From Roseateles_C aquae (GTDB lineage: Bacteria > Pseudomonadota > Gammaproteobacteria > Burkholderiales > Burkholderiaceae_C): a DNA stretch of 41,412 nucleotides. The position numbers and the translations under genes are program-made. Below the pieces are notes generated by a model that saw only the letters and a list, made by a program, of their open reading frames with translations, ran no database searches and was not told the origin of the DNA. Positions 33,523 through 41,361 of the stretch are shown piece by piece. The DNA lies in the NCBI RefSeq assembly GCF_032337115.1, contig NZ_JAVXZY010000015.1, positions 1 through 41,412 on the forward strand, written 5' to 3'. The number at the start of each line of letters is the position of its first letter. Positions within the stretch are counted from its first letter, which is position 1.

Positions 33523-34673
33523 GTGCCGTGCCACTGCCGCGCCGCCGAGGCCTGATACTGGCGGCCCTTTTTGCCTCATCGGCGCGCCTGGCGCGCGCCA
33601 CAGCCGCCATGGTCGAGCCTTTGCCCAGCCCCATAACCGCCGATGCACTGGATGCCTATGTGGGCAGCTATGGGCCGAGCGGCTTGAGCCGCCTGCGCCT
33701 GGCGCAGGGCCACTGGCAGGCCTTGGCCGGCCAGCCCGGCCCTGGCGACCCGAGCTGGCTGAGCGCCCATGCCGGCGGGCGGCGCCTCTATGCGGCGCTG
33801 GAGGGGGCCAACGAATTGCGCGTCTATGACCGCGAGCCGGATGGTGGGCTCCAACTGCTACAGCAGCGCGCCAGCGGTGGCAGCGGCCCGGTGCACATCA
33901 GCCTCGACACGGCTGGTCGCCATGCGCTGGTGGCGCACTACGGCAGCGGCGAGCTGGCCTTGTGGGCGCTGGACGAGCAGGGCCTGCTGGCCGAGCGTCT
34001 GGCGCTGCGCCGCACCGGCGAGGCGCAGGGGCAGGTCTTGCCCCATGCTCATATGGCGCAGTGGGACCCGAGCGGCCGCTTTGTGCTGTGCAGCGATCTG
34101 GGCCTGGACAGCCTGTTTTGCTGGCGCTTCGACGCCGCCGCTGCCCCGACCCAGCGCCTGGCCGAGACCTCGCAGCGCTGGCGTTCGGCCAGCGGCGCCG
34201 GCCCGCGCCATTTCCGCTTCCATCCGCGCCTGCTGCAGCAGCTCTATCTGCTCAATGAGCTGGACTCGACCCTGGTCTGGCTGCGGCTCGACCCCGACAG
34301 CGGCGCGCTGCAGGCGCAGCTGCGCTTGAGCAGCCTGCCGGCCGGCCACCGCGACACCAGCTATGCGTCCGACTTGCTGATCAGCGCCGATGGCCGCCGG
34401 CTCTACGCCCTGAACCGGCTGCACGATTCGATCGCCGTGTTTGCGCTCGCGCCCGACGGGGCGCCGCAGCTGCTCGGCCATGAGCCTACGCGTGGCAGCT
34501 TTCCGCGCAGCGCCAGTTTCTCGCCCGACGGCCGCTGGCTGTTCACGTGCAACCAGCGTGGCAACAGCATCAGCCGCTTTGCGCTGGATGAGTCGGGCTG
34601 GCCGCGCTTCCAGGACCAGCTGACAGTCGATGCTCCGGCCAGCCTGCTCCTGCTGCCGGCCCTGCCAGGTTGA
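33519..34673 (+). CDS. Exported lactonase-type beta-propeller (Pgl-like)
   Basis: A 384-residue protein starting at GTG within the acyltransferase stop (GTGA). Residues 1-28 form a signal peptide with RRRG before the hydrophobic core, possibly a Tat signal, ending in an Ala-rich cleavage region. The rest is a seven-bladed 6-phosphogluconolactonase-type propeller: repeated blades such as GPVHISLDTAGRHALVAHYG, the metal-site-like LPHAHMAQWDPSGRFV, GPRHFRFHP and SFSPDGRWLFTCNQRGN. Cytoplasmic Pgl acts on 6-phosphogluconolactone, but an exported member must act on another lactone or ring compound. A second start at an internal ATG (33609) would drop the signal. Confidence 0.88.
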   Translation: MSAVPLPRRRGLILAALFASSARLARATAAMVEPLPSPITADALDAYVGSYGPSGLSRLRLAQGHWQALAGQPGPGDPSWLSAHAGGRRLYAALEGANELRVYDREPDGGLQLLQQRASGGSGPVHISLDTAGRHALVAHYGSGELALWALDEQGLLAERLALRRTGEAQGQVLPHAHMAQWDPSGRFVLCSDLGLDSLFCWRFDAAAAPTQRLAETSQRWRSASGAGPRHFRFHPRLLQQLYLLNELDSTLVWLRLDPDSGALQAQLRLSSLPAGHRDTSYASDLLISADGRRLYALNRLHDSIAVFALAPDGAPQLLGHEPTRGSFPRSASFSPDGRWLFTCNQRGNSISRFALDESGWPRFQDQLTVDAPASLLLLPALPG

Positions 34674-34685
34674 GGCGACGCTGGC

Positions 34686-34898
34686 TCAGGTCCAGTAATC
34701 GATCTCGCCGCGGCCCAGGCCCAGATCGCGCAGTTCGCGTTCATCCATCTGCTGCAGCGCGCGGCGTGCCGTGCCGGCCTGGCGCCGCTGCACCGCCTGC
34801 TCGATGAGGGCGTAGAACGGCGCCAGCAGCAGCTCGATGCCGGTGGGGGAGGGCGCGCTGTCGCGGGCCGCTTCGGGGGGGCAGATTGCGTTGTTCAT
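34686..34898 (-). CDS. DUF1127 (YjiS-like) small protein
   Basis: A 70-residue protein whose C-terminal half RRALQQMDERELRDLGLGR matches the DUF1127 domain, a short Arg-rich motif that can bind RNA or partner proteins in other bacteria. The N-terminal half is less conserved. It is divergent from a LysR gene and separated by 92 bases carrying a direct repeat, so the LysR protein probably controls it. Confidence 0.85.
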   Translation of the reverse strand: MNNAICPPEAARDSAPSPTGIELLLAPFYALIEQAVQRRQAGTARRALQQMDERELRDLGLGRGEIDYWT

Positions 34899-34928
34899 GC
34901 CGCCATGGTCGTGGCGACGGTTGGTTTT

Positions 34929-34971
34929 GAAAAGTTGAATGATCTGATTGCTGAGGTCAGAAAAGCTGAAT
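34929..34971. promoter_or_regulatory. Direct repeat, candidate LysR operator
   Basis: GAAAAGTTGAAT at 34929-34940 and GAAAAGCTGAAT at 34960-34971 match at 11 of 12 bases and are 31 bp apart, about three helical turns. The pair is placed between the divergent DUF1127 and LysR genes, ending 20 bases before the LysR start codon. LysR tetramers usually contact two such sites on one DNA face. Binding is inferred. Confidence 0.5.
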
Positions 34972-34990
34972 CAAACCGATAATCGCCGCC

Positions 34991-35893
34991 ATGCGAGCCC
35001 TCAACCTGGATCAGCTGCGAACGCTGGTGGCGATTGCCGACTTAGGTACTTTTGCTGCCGCCGCGCAGGCCCTGCACCTGGCTGCGCCCACGGTCAGCCT
35101 GCACATCAGCGAGTTGGAGTCGCGGCTGGGCGCGGCGCTGCTGCTGCGCAGCAAGCGTGTGGTGGCGCTCACGGCCGCCGGCGCGGCGCTGCTGCCGCGA
35201 GCCCGCCAGCTGCTGCTGGACGCCGATGAGGCGGTGCGCCAGATCGGCCTGCACGCCAAGGGCCTGACCGGCCGGGTGCGGCTGGTCGCCAGCACCGGCC
35301 CGCTGGTGCATCTGCTGCCGCCGGTCCTGGAGCAGATGGCCGCTGAACATCCTGAGGTCGAGATCGAGCTGCGCATCCTCGGCACGCACCATGCGCGCGA
35401 GCGGCTGCTGGCCGGTACGGCCGATGTGGCCCTGGTCTCGCTGCCGCTGGAGGAGTCGGCCGAACTGCAGGTGGCACGCTGGCGCAGCGATCCGGTGATG
35501 GCACTGCTGCCGCCGCAGTGGAAGGCGCCGCGGCGCATCACGCCCGCCTGGTTGGCCGACAAGCCCTTGATCCTCAACGAACCCGGCTCGCAGATCTACC
35601 GCCAGACCATGGCCTGGTTCGGCGCTGCCGGCCTCCATCCGCGTGCCCGCATCGAGCTCAACTACACCGAGGCGATGAAGAGCCTGGTGGCCACCGGCTA
35701 TGGCGCCGCCGTGCTGCCGCTGGACGGCGATGCCGAGCCCCACCAACTGGCCTTGCATGAACGCATACAGCTGCGTCCGCTGGACCCGCCGCTGCACCGC
35801 GAGTTGGCGATTGCGCACCGACGCAGCAAGGCGCTGGCGCCCAGCGTTAGGCAGCTGCTGGCGGTGCTGGCTGAGCACCGCCAAAAGCGTTGA
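34991..35893 (+). CDS. LysR-family transcriptional regulator
   Basis: A 300-residue regulator with the standard winged helix at about 1-62 (LDQLRTLVAIADLGTFAAAA, then APTVSLHISELESRLGAALL) and a periplasmic-binding-like effector domain (about 90-295). It is of ordinary length with no missing segment. It is divergent from the DUF1127 gene, the probable target, with a helically phased direct repeat between. Its stop codon abuts the stop of the convergent creA gene with no gap. The effector is unknown. Confidence 0.95.
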   Translation: MRALNLDQLRTLVAIADLGTFAAAAQALHLAAPTVSLHISELESRLGAALLLRSKRVVALTAAGAALLPRARQLLLDADEAVRQIGLHAKGLTGRVRLVASTGPLVHLLPPVLEQMAAEHPEVEIELRILGTHHARERLLAGTADVALVSLPLEESAELQVARWRSDPVMALLPPQWKAPRRITPAWLADKPLILNEPGSQIYRQTMAWFGAAGLHPRARIELNYTEAMKSLVATGYGAAVLPLDGDAEPHQLALHERIQLRPLDPPLHRELAIAHRRSKALAPSVRQLLAVLAEHRQKR

Positions 35894-36370
35894 TCACTTC
35901 ACTGGAATGACGGTGGCGCGATCAACCGGCACCGCGGTCACGCTGTTCTGCGGCGAGCCCTCGATGACGCGGTCGGAGTAGGTCAGATAGACCAGGGTGT
36001 TGCGCTTGGCATCGACCATGCGGACGATGCGCAGCTTCTTGAACACCAGCGAGATCCGCTCGGTGAACACGTCTTCCTGGCGCGGCAGCGGCTTGGTGAA
36101 GCTGATCGGGCCGGTCTGGCGGCAGGCGATCGACGCCTCGCTCTTGTCCTCGGCAATGCCCAGTGCGCCCTTGATGCCGCCGGTCTTGGCGCGCGAGACA
36201 TAGCAGGTCACGCCCTGCACCTTGGGGTCGTCATGCGCATCGACGACGATCTTGTGATCCGGCCCGATGAACTTGAACACGGTGTCGACTTCGCCGATGG
36301 GCTCGGCATGCAGGCTTGTTGTGGTGAAGGCCAGGCTGAGAGGCAGGGCGAGGGACAGAAGGGCGCGCAT
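35894..36370 (-). CDS. creA: CreA-family exported protein
   Basis: A 158-residue protein with a signal peptide (1-22, ending LHAE), close in length to E. coli CreA (157). The conserved body includes VDTVFKFIGPDHKIVVDAHDDP, GVTCYVSRAKTGGIKG, the SEASIACRQTGPI cysteine region and VYLTYSDRVIEGSPQNS near the end. The two cysteines may form a disulfide. Its biochemical function is unknown. It lies alone here, without creB, creC or creD. Confidence 0.95.
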   Translation of the reverse strand: MRALLSLALPLSLAFTTTSLHAEPIGEVDTVFKFIGPDHKIVVDAHDDPKVQGVTCYVSRAKTGGIKGALGIAEDKSEASIACRQTGPISFTKPLPRQEDVFTERISLVFKKLRIVRMVDAKRNTLVYLTYSDRVIEGSPQNSVTAVPVDRATVIPVK

Positions 36371-36468
36371 CAGGAACTCCGGACTGTGGATGGAGCGATT
36401 ATTGAGCGCGGATCATGTCAGCTTGGGCGCTCTTCGTGCGGGCGCTCAAGCACCGTTTTCTTTGTATG

Positions 36469-37007
36469 AGCAGCTACTCGCTGAGAGGTTTGCTGTTTGG
36501 GTGAGAGCCCGCCGGGATTCCGCCCCGGCTGGCGGGTAACTTTCTTCTGCTGGCTCAGAAGAAAGTCACCAAAGAAGTGAGCCCGAAATTCAAACGTGCG
36601 ACTTGACCGAGCGGCACGCTCGCTACCGCTCGGGGCAAGCTCAGGCACGAAGGGGCAGCTGATCACCGCTAGACGGCTCAACGGGCGGTTCGGCATGTTG
36701 GTCTCTGGCAGAACAGCCAACAGCCGTAGCGCTGGCCACCAAATGTTTCGGCTGTTTGGTATGCGGTCTTCTTCCAGAGCCCAGCATGCCGAACCAGCGG
36801 TGTAGCCGTTTGGCGGTGATCAGCTGCCCCTTGTGTCGCTACCTCGGTCCGAGCGCGAGCGAGCAACTCGCTCGGTCAAGTCGCACGTTCAGGCGTTCTT
36901 CTTTGGTGACTTTCTTCTGAGCCAGCAGAAGAAAGTTACTCGCCCTGCCGGGGCGACAACCCGGCGGGCTCTCTCCCAAACAGCAAGCCTCTCAGCGAGT
37001 AACTGCT
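36469..37007. repeat. 539-bp imperfect palindrome of two inverted repeat copies
   Basis: The two halves are imperfect reverse complements around a centre near 36738; about 225 bases per arm align well and the centre itself is loosely symmetric. Each arm contains a smaller perfect hairpin, ACTTTCTTCTG with CAGAAGAAAGT (36539-36566 and 36909-36936), followed by a CACC-AAAGAAG segment. This CTTTCTT hairpin type is a common dispersed repeat in Burkholderiales intergenic DNA and gives rise to spurious small frames reading FFGDFLLSQQKKV. No real gene is seen in 36371-37179. Confidence 0.85.
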
Positions 37008-37179
37008 ACGTCCCTGCCGGCGGGAAAATACGCCGTCCATGTGCAGAAGCCGAACGGAAGCCGAACGGAAGCCGAATATGCCAGTAAATCTCCAGGCCGC
37101 AGTGCTAACGGCGAAACGGACTTCCCCACCATCGGCATGATCGCCGCCGGTCAGCCAGAGAACCACGATTCATTTCGCG

Positions 37180-37566
37180 TCACTCCGCCTCATGGCAAAC
37201 CGCCTCGATATTGTGGCCGTCCGGGTCCAGCACAAAAGCGCCGTAGTAGTGCGGGTGATAGTGCGGGCGCAGGCCCGGCGCGCCGTTGTCCGTACCGCCG
37301 GCCGCCAGCGCCGCGCGATGGAAGGCGTCCACGGCGGCGCGGTTCGGTACGCGAAAGGCGATGTGCAGCGGCGGCTGCACCGGCTGACCCTGGCGTATCC
37401 AGAGGTCGCTGCCGTCCTCATGGCAGAAGCCGGCACTGGGCGAAGCTGCGCCTGCTGCGGTAGGCAGTTCGACAATGCGCGCATGGCCCGTCGGCGCCAA
37501 GGCCTGCTGGTAAAAGGTCTTGCTGCGCGCGTAGTTGCTGACCAGCAGGCTCAGGTGGTCAATCAT
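37180..37566 (-). CDS. VOC-superfamily (glyoxalase-like) protein
   Basis: A 128-residue single-domain VOC protein. It starts with MIDHLSLLVSNYARSKTFYQ (metal-ligand His4), has HIAFRVPNRAAVDAFH in the middle and ends DPDGHNIEAVCHE with the terminal acidic ligand. Two such modules form a metal site. Members include glyoxalases, fosfomycin-resistance proteins and dioxygenase relatives; nothing in context picks one. The ATG at 37566 is the natural start. It lies beside the large palindromic repeat. Confidence 0.9.
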   Translation of the reverse strand: MIDHLSLLVSNYARSKTFYQQALAPTGHARIVELPTAAGAASPSAGFCHEDGSDLWIRQGQPVQPPLHIAFRVPNRAAVDAFHRAALAAGGTDNGAPGLRPHYHPHYYGAFVLDPDGHNIEAVCHEAE

Positions 37567-37641
37567 CGGCTTTCCCCCGTGGCTGAATCGCTCTGTCTAC
37601 CTTAGCATCCGTTTCTTGATCAAGCCGCTAATGGCTAAAAG

Positions 37642-38247
37642 ATGCGTCCCATCGAGAAGAAGGTATCAGCCCAGAGTTGCAAGGCCGACTCCGCCACGTC
37701 GGGCCGCGATTCGCTGCGTGGCGGGCTGTTGCGCGCGCGGCTCGCCACTGCTGGGCTGGCACTTCTTGGCGCACTGATGCAGGGCTGCGCAAGCCATTCG
37801 CCGACCGTGACTACCGCCGTCACGGCGCCAGTTGCAGTCGAGTGCGCCGAGGGGGTTAACGAAGCGATCAGTGAGGAAATTGGAAAGCGCCATCGCAAGC
37901 TCTTGCATGCATTGAACGCCGGGAACATCGATGAGGCCCTGACGATCTACGCGCCGAGCGCCATCGTCCTTGCGCCAAGCCGGGAACAGCATGCCTACCG
38001 AGGCCAGGCATGGGTGCGCCTGTATCTGCAAGAGCAACTGATTGCTCACGGCGCACGCTTCGCGACCGAAGACCTGTTCAACGGTATTGCCAGCCACTGT
38101 GGCATCGAGGTGTATGGCGGCCAGTACCGCTTGACACTCGATGGCGTGACACAGATGCGGCCCTATCTGATAGTTTGGCGGCACATCAACTCGGAGTGGA
38201 TGGTGATTGCGCAGCATGTGGACTTGGGATTGCCGGCGGCGCGGTGA
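37642..38247 (+). CDS. Exported SnoaL/NTF2-like protein, possible lipoprotein
   Basis: A 201-residue protein. A signal-like hydrophobic segment at about 32-50 ends in ALMQGC, a weak lipobox. Then comes a DUF4440/SnoaL-like domain (about 75-198) with KLLHALNAGNIDEALTIYAPSAIVLAPS, typical for this NTF2-like fold, and WRHINSEWMVIAQHVDLG at its end. The signal is preceded by a long 30-residue polar stretch, so the true start may be further in. The fold is secure enough; function is unknown. Confidence 0.78.
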   Translation: MRPIEKKVSAQSCKADSATSGRDSLRGGLLRARLATAGLALLGALMQGCASHSPTVTTAVTAPVAVECAEGVNEAISEEIGKRHRKLLHALNAGNIDEALTIYAPSAIVLAPSREQHAYRGQAWVRLYLQEQLIAHGARFATEDLFNGIASHCGIEVYGGQYRLTLDGVTQMRPYLIVWRHINSEWMVIAQHVDLGLPAAR

Positions 38248-38348
38248 AGCGGTGGCGACATCGACTGAGTCCGTGGAGAGTGGGTAAACTGTTAGGTGTG
38301 CGGCATCAAGAGGGAAGGCGGATTGTGCCTGTGGGCAAGCCGGCCGAT

Positions 38349-39125
38349 ATGTCTAAGTCAGCCAAAATGGCGCGAACAGCGCGCGACACGATGCATCCGT
38401 CATTGAGTGTTGGTTTTCCGCTGTCAGGCGAGTGGTACGTGGCTGCCGATGGAACTGAAGCCGGGCATGAGCTTGCACTTGACTTCATTCGTCTGGACAA
38501 GCACTTCAAGGCGACGCGCCGCTCGGCATGGCGAGAACTGCTGACCGCTGTTCCCTATGAGCAATACCATGGTTGGGGGCAGGCGATACTCAGCCCCTTC
38601 GATGGGCGGGTTGTCGCGGCCGTTGATGGCTGCCCCGAGCATCCGCAAAGCTTTCTGATGAAACTGTGGGGCCTGGCGAAGGCGTCTTTTCTGTCGCCTG
38701 GCCAGCGGCGTCGCCTTGCCAATCTGCTGGCCAATGGTGGCGGCGACATCCGTGAGTTTGCAGGCAATCATCTCATCATCGAATCGGTCGAATTTGCGGG
38801 CATCTATGCCTTCCTGGCCCATGCCCGGCGCGGTTCGCTGAAGGTCAAGGCCGGGGATATGGTTCGCTGCATGCAGCCGATCGCCGAAGTCGGTGACAGT
38901 GGGCAGTCCATTGGTCCTCATCTGCACTTTCAGCTGATGTCCAGCCCGAATCCGCTGACCCAGCAGTTGGTCCCCTTCAGCTTTTCGGTCTACGAAGCTC
39001 AGGTGGATGGACACTGGTTGATCCAGAGGCAGGCACTGCCCCCGCGTGGGCAGAGGATTCGAAGCCTTGGGCCTGATGGCACGACGTCTAGCCCTCCGAG
39101 TGGGGTTCCAAGCGACCCCCTCTAG
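38349..39125 (+). CDS. M23-like peptidase-fold protein without signal peptide
   Basis: A 258-residue protein with the LytM/M23 plan: GHELALDF (His40, Asp45), FDGRVVAAVDG, YAFLAHARRGSLKVKAGD with His158, and GDSGQSIGPHLHFQL (His191, His193), the HxH zinc-site motif. Normally such proteins cut peptidoglycan in the periplasm, but there is no signal peptide from the ATG at 38349. A large insertion (about 98-140) separates the first and second halves of the domain. The frame is open upstream, so an earlier start cannot be excluded. Role uncertain. Confidence 0.78.
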   Translation: MSKSAKMARTARDTMHPSLSVGFPLSGEWYVAADGTEAGHELALDFIRLDKHFKATRRSAWRELLTAVPYEQYHGWGQAILSPFDGRVVAAVDGCPEHPQSFLMKLWGLAKASFLSPGQRRRLANLLANGGGDIREFAGNHLIIESVEFAGIYAFLAHARRGSLKVKAGDMVRCMQPIAEVGDSGQSIGPHLHFQLMSSPNPLTQQLVPFSFSVYEAQVDGHWLIQRQALPPRGQRIRSLGPDGTTSSPPSGVPSDPL

Positions 39126-39357
39126 GCGGACGACGACATGCAGGCTGGGGCAGCCTGGGCGCGGTGTTCACCAACGAGACGGGCTCTTGGATCCCCTCTC
39201 CAGAAGAGGGATCGTCAATCGCCGATTGCGTCGCCGCAAAGCTTGAAGGGGAGTCGGCAGAGCGGGGTGATTGAGCCGTGCGGACTCTCGAAATGCCACC
39301 ATCGGTGGATTGAAGAACCAATGAGTAGCTGTTTGGTGACCTGCCGCGCATGAAAGG

Positions 39358-40365
39358 CTAAGCCGGCCTACGTTCCCGCAGCAGCGCCTCGGCCAGCGCC
39401 AGCCCGCTGAGCCAGGCGCCTTCGACCTTGCCGCCATGCAGCCAGTCGCCACACAGGCCCAGGCCCGCTTCTGCGTTCCAGTCGCAGCCGGCATCCAAGG
39501 CAGGAGCACTGTCGGCATAGCTCCAGCGGTGCAGGGTCCAGTGTTCAGGCGCCTGGCCGCCGTGCTCGGCAAAGGCCCGCAACATCAGCGCGGCGACCTG
39601 CTCGGAGGCCTGTTCCAGATGCGCTTCGCTCCATTCCGCCTCGGCATGCAAGAGCCAGGTCTCGGCGCCGCCGCGGCCGGGCTTGCTGCTGTTGCGGGCG
39701 ATCCAGCGCAGCGGGCCGCGGTTGACGAAAGCGGCGTCGAAGGGCAGTTCAAGCGGCTCGCGGTACTGCAGCATCAGCGCCCAGCAGCCACGCATGCGCA
39801 CGGCCGAGCAGCGTTCGCTCAGCGCCGGGGCATGCAGCTCCAAGAGCGCCGCTGCCTGCGGGGCCGGCAGGGCCAGCAGCACGGCGCTGAAATGCTGAGG
39901 CAGCCAGCCTTGCTCGGCGGTGTGCAGTTGCCAGCTGGGGGCCCTCTCACCATCGCTGCTGCGGCGCAGCGCAGTCACGGTCGCATTCAGTGTCACGTGC
40001 AGCTGTGCGGCCAGCCAACGCGCCGGTGCCGTCATCTGCGGCAGGCCGACCCAGCGCTCGATGCCGGCATCGGGCCGGTGCTCGCCCAGGCCGCCCAGCA
40101 CCTGCAGCCGTGGCGCCCAGCGCGCCGCCACGCCGGCCTCCAGCCAGCGCGCCAGCTCGGCCTGAAAGCGCGGGTCGCGGGCGGTGAAGTACTGCGCGCC
40201 ATGGTCGCAGGCCCAACCCTCACCACGGCGCGTGCTCATCCGCCCGGCAGGGCCGCGGCTCTTGTCGAACAGCTGCACGGGCATGCCGGCCTGCTGCAGG
40301 GCCGTGGTGCAGCTTAGGCCGGCGATGCCGGCGCCGATCACGGCGATGGGGGCGGGGGTATGCAT
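39358..40365 (-). CDS. Renalase-like FAD-dependent oxidoreductase
   Basis: A 335-residue flavoprotein. The FAD-binding motif IAVIGAGIAGLSCTTALQQA is at 7-26, then KSRGPAGRMSTRR, and the C-terminal GLGLCGDWLHGGKVEGAWLSG forms the second FAD contact. It corresponds to the COG3380/renalase group, where bacterial members oxidise dihydronicotinamide isomers (6-DHNAD). That activity here is inferred from family only. It is a single gene with neighbours pointing other ways. Confidence 0.9.
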   Translation of the reverse strand: MHTPAPIAVIGAGIAGLSCTTALQQAGMPVQLFDKSRGPAGRMSTRRGEGWACDHGAQYFTARDPRFQAELARWLEAGVAARWAPRLQVLGGLGEHRPDAGIERWVGLPQMTAPARWLAAQLHVTLNATVTALRRSSDGERAPSWQLHTAEQGWLPQHFSAVLLALPAPQAAALLELHAPALSERCSAVRMRGCWALMLQYREPLELPFDAAFVNRGPLRWIARNSSKPGRGGAETWLLHAEAEWSEAHLEQASEQVAALMLRAFAEHGGQAPEHWTLHRWSYADSAPALDAGCDWNAEAGLGLCGDWLHGGKVEGAWLSGLALAEALLRERRPA

Positions 40366-40507
40366 GGCGCTGTAGGCGAAGAAAGCGGAGCGTCATTGTG
40401 CCTAGCGATGCCGCACCACGCGGGATGGTGTGCCATGGCCGTCGAGCGAGGCAGTTCTTTCACCATCAGCTCTGCAGGGCGGCCGCGCCTCGGCTAAGGT
40501 GCGCGGC

Positions 40508-40729
40508 ATGAACGCGGTGCACCCGAAGAAACTGTTGCTGAGCAAGTGGACGGCCGTGCGGCCCGAGGGTCGAGAGAAGCATTTCCTGGTGTCTGCCCTG
40601 GTGCTGCCCGACGCGCCCGGTGAGGCGCTGGAGTGGGTTGAGATCGAAGCCGTGCATTCGAGGTGCAGTCAGCGCATCCAATGGCGCGAACTGCGTGATG
40701 CGGAGCGCTGGCGGCAAGGGTGGGTATGA
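40508..40729 (+). CDS. Trp-rich TIGR02450-type small protein
   Basis: A 73-residue basic protein with HPKKLLLSKWTAVRP near the start, KHFLVSALVLPD in the middle and QRIQWRELRDAERWRQGWV at the end, the pattern I associate with the TIGR02450 Trp-rich conserved family. Function is unknown. The ATG at 40508 begins right where the family begins. Confidence 0.85.
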   Translation: MNAVHPKKLLLSKWTAVRPEGREKHFLVSALVLPDAPGEALEWVEIEAVHSRCSQRIQWRELRDAERWRQGWV

Positions 40730-40812
40730 GTGCCGGGAGGGCCGTTGGACTGGCGCGGGCTGTCTCAGTTCGGGCGGCGTTCGCGATGCCAGCGCCAGGC
40801 GTGGGCGATGCG

Positions 40813-40989
40813 CTATCTTTGCCTCGTCAGTTTGAAACGTCCCAATTCTGAGTTTCTCCCCAGCCCAAATCCGACGTAGTGGCCTGTCGCGCTTCCCTGC
40901 GCCAGCGTCCCCCGCAGCAGCAAATAGCCATCGCAAACATCGACGCGTCCCATGGTCAAGTCTTTGCCGTCGAGTGCAAATGCGATGCG
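40813..40989 (-). pseudogene. 3' remnant of a gene cut by the IS element
   Basis: A minus-strand open frame of about 58 codons runs from the IS boundary at 40989 to a stop at 40813. The peptide (LDGKDLTMGRVDVCDGYLLL, later GHYVGFGLGRNSELG) reads like genuine protein. Its upstream continuation lies in IS DNA in another context, so it looks like the C-terminal remnant of an interrupted gene. I do not recognise the family. A search of the uninterrupted allele in related strains would decide. Confidence 0.45.
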
Positions 40990-41037
40990 TGAATCGCCCC
41001 GGGTATCGAGGAGGCTCCAACTCTGGAGAATGGAGCC

Positions 41038-41361
41038 ATGAAGAAGTCCCCGAAGTTTTCGCCCGAGGTGCGTGAGCGCGCGGTGCGTATGGTGCTGGAG
41101 CACCGAACAGAGCATCCGTCGCAGTGGGCGGCCATTGAGTCCATTGCCGGCAAGATCGGCTGCGTACCGCAGACCTTGCACACCTGGGTGAAGCAGCACG
41201 AGGTCGACTCCGGCCAGCGCGATGGCGTCTCCACGGCGGAGGCGCAGCGCATCAAGGATCTGGAGCGGGAGGTGCGCGAGCTACGCAAGGCCAACGAGAT
41301 TCTGAAACTGGCCAGCGCGTTTTTCGCCCAGGCGGAGCTCGACCGCCGCATCAAGTCCTGA
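41038..41361 (+). CDS. IS3-family transposase OrfA
   Basis: A 107-residue OrfA. The N-terminal helix-turn-helix (KFSPEVRERAVRMVLEHR, then IAGKIGCVPQTLHTWVKQ) binds the IS ends, and the C-terminal leucine-zipper coiled coil (IKDLEREVRELRKANEILKL) mediates multimerisation. It ends ASAFFAQAELDRR like many IS3 OrfA proteins. TGGAG precedes the ATG. OrfAB would form by -1 frameshift near the T5 run at 41320-41324. Confidence 0.94.
   Translation: MKKSPKFSPEVRERAVRMVLEHRTEHPSQWAAIESIAGKIGCVPQTLHTWVKQHEVDSGQRDGVSTAEAQRIKDLEREVRELRKANEILKLASAFFAQAELDRRIKS

Noticed and set aside
36418..37087. Short frames reading FFGDFLLSQQKKV inside the palindrome
   Set aside because: They come from the repeat hairpin itself and appear on both strands; this is a well-known source of spurious annotations.
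39190..39213. Hairpin GATCCCCTCT/AGAGGGATC as a terminator of the M23-like gene
   Set aside because: The stem has a bulge and there is no T run; it may be chance.
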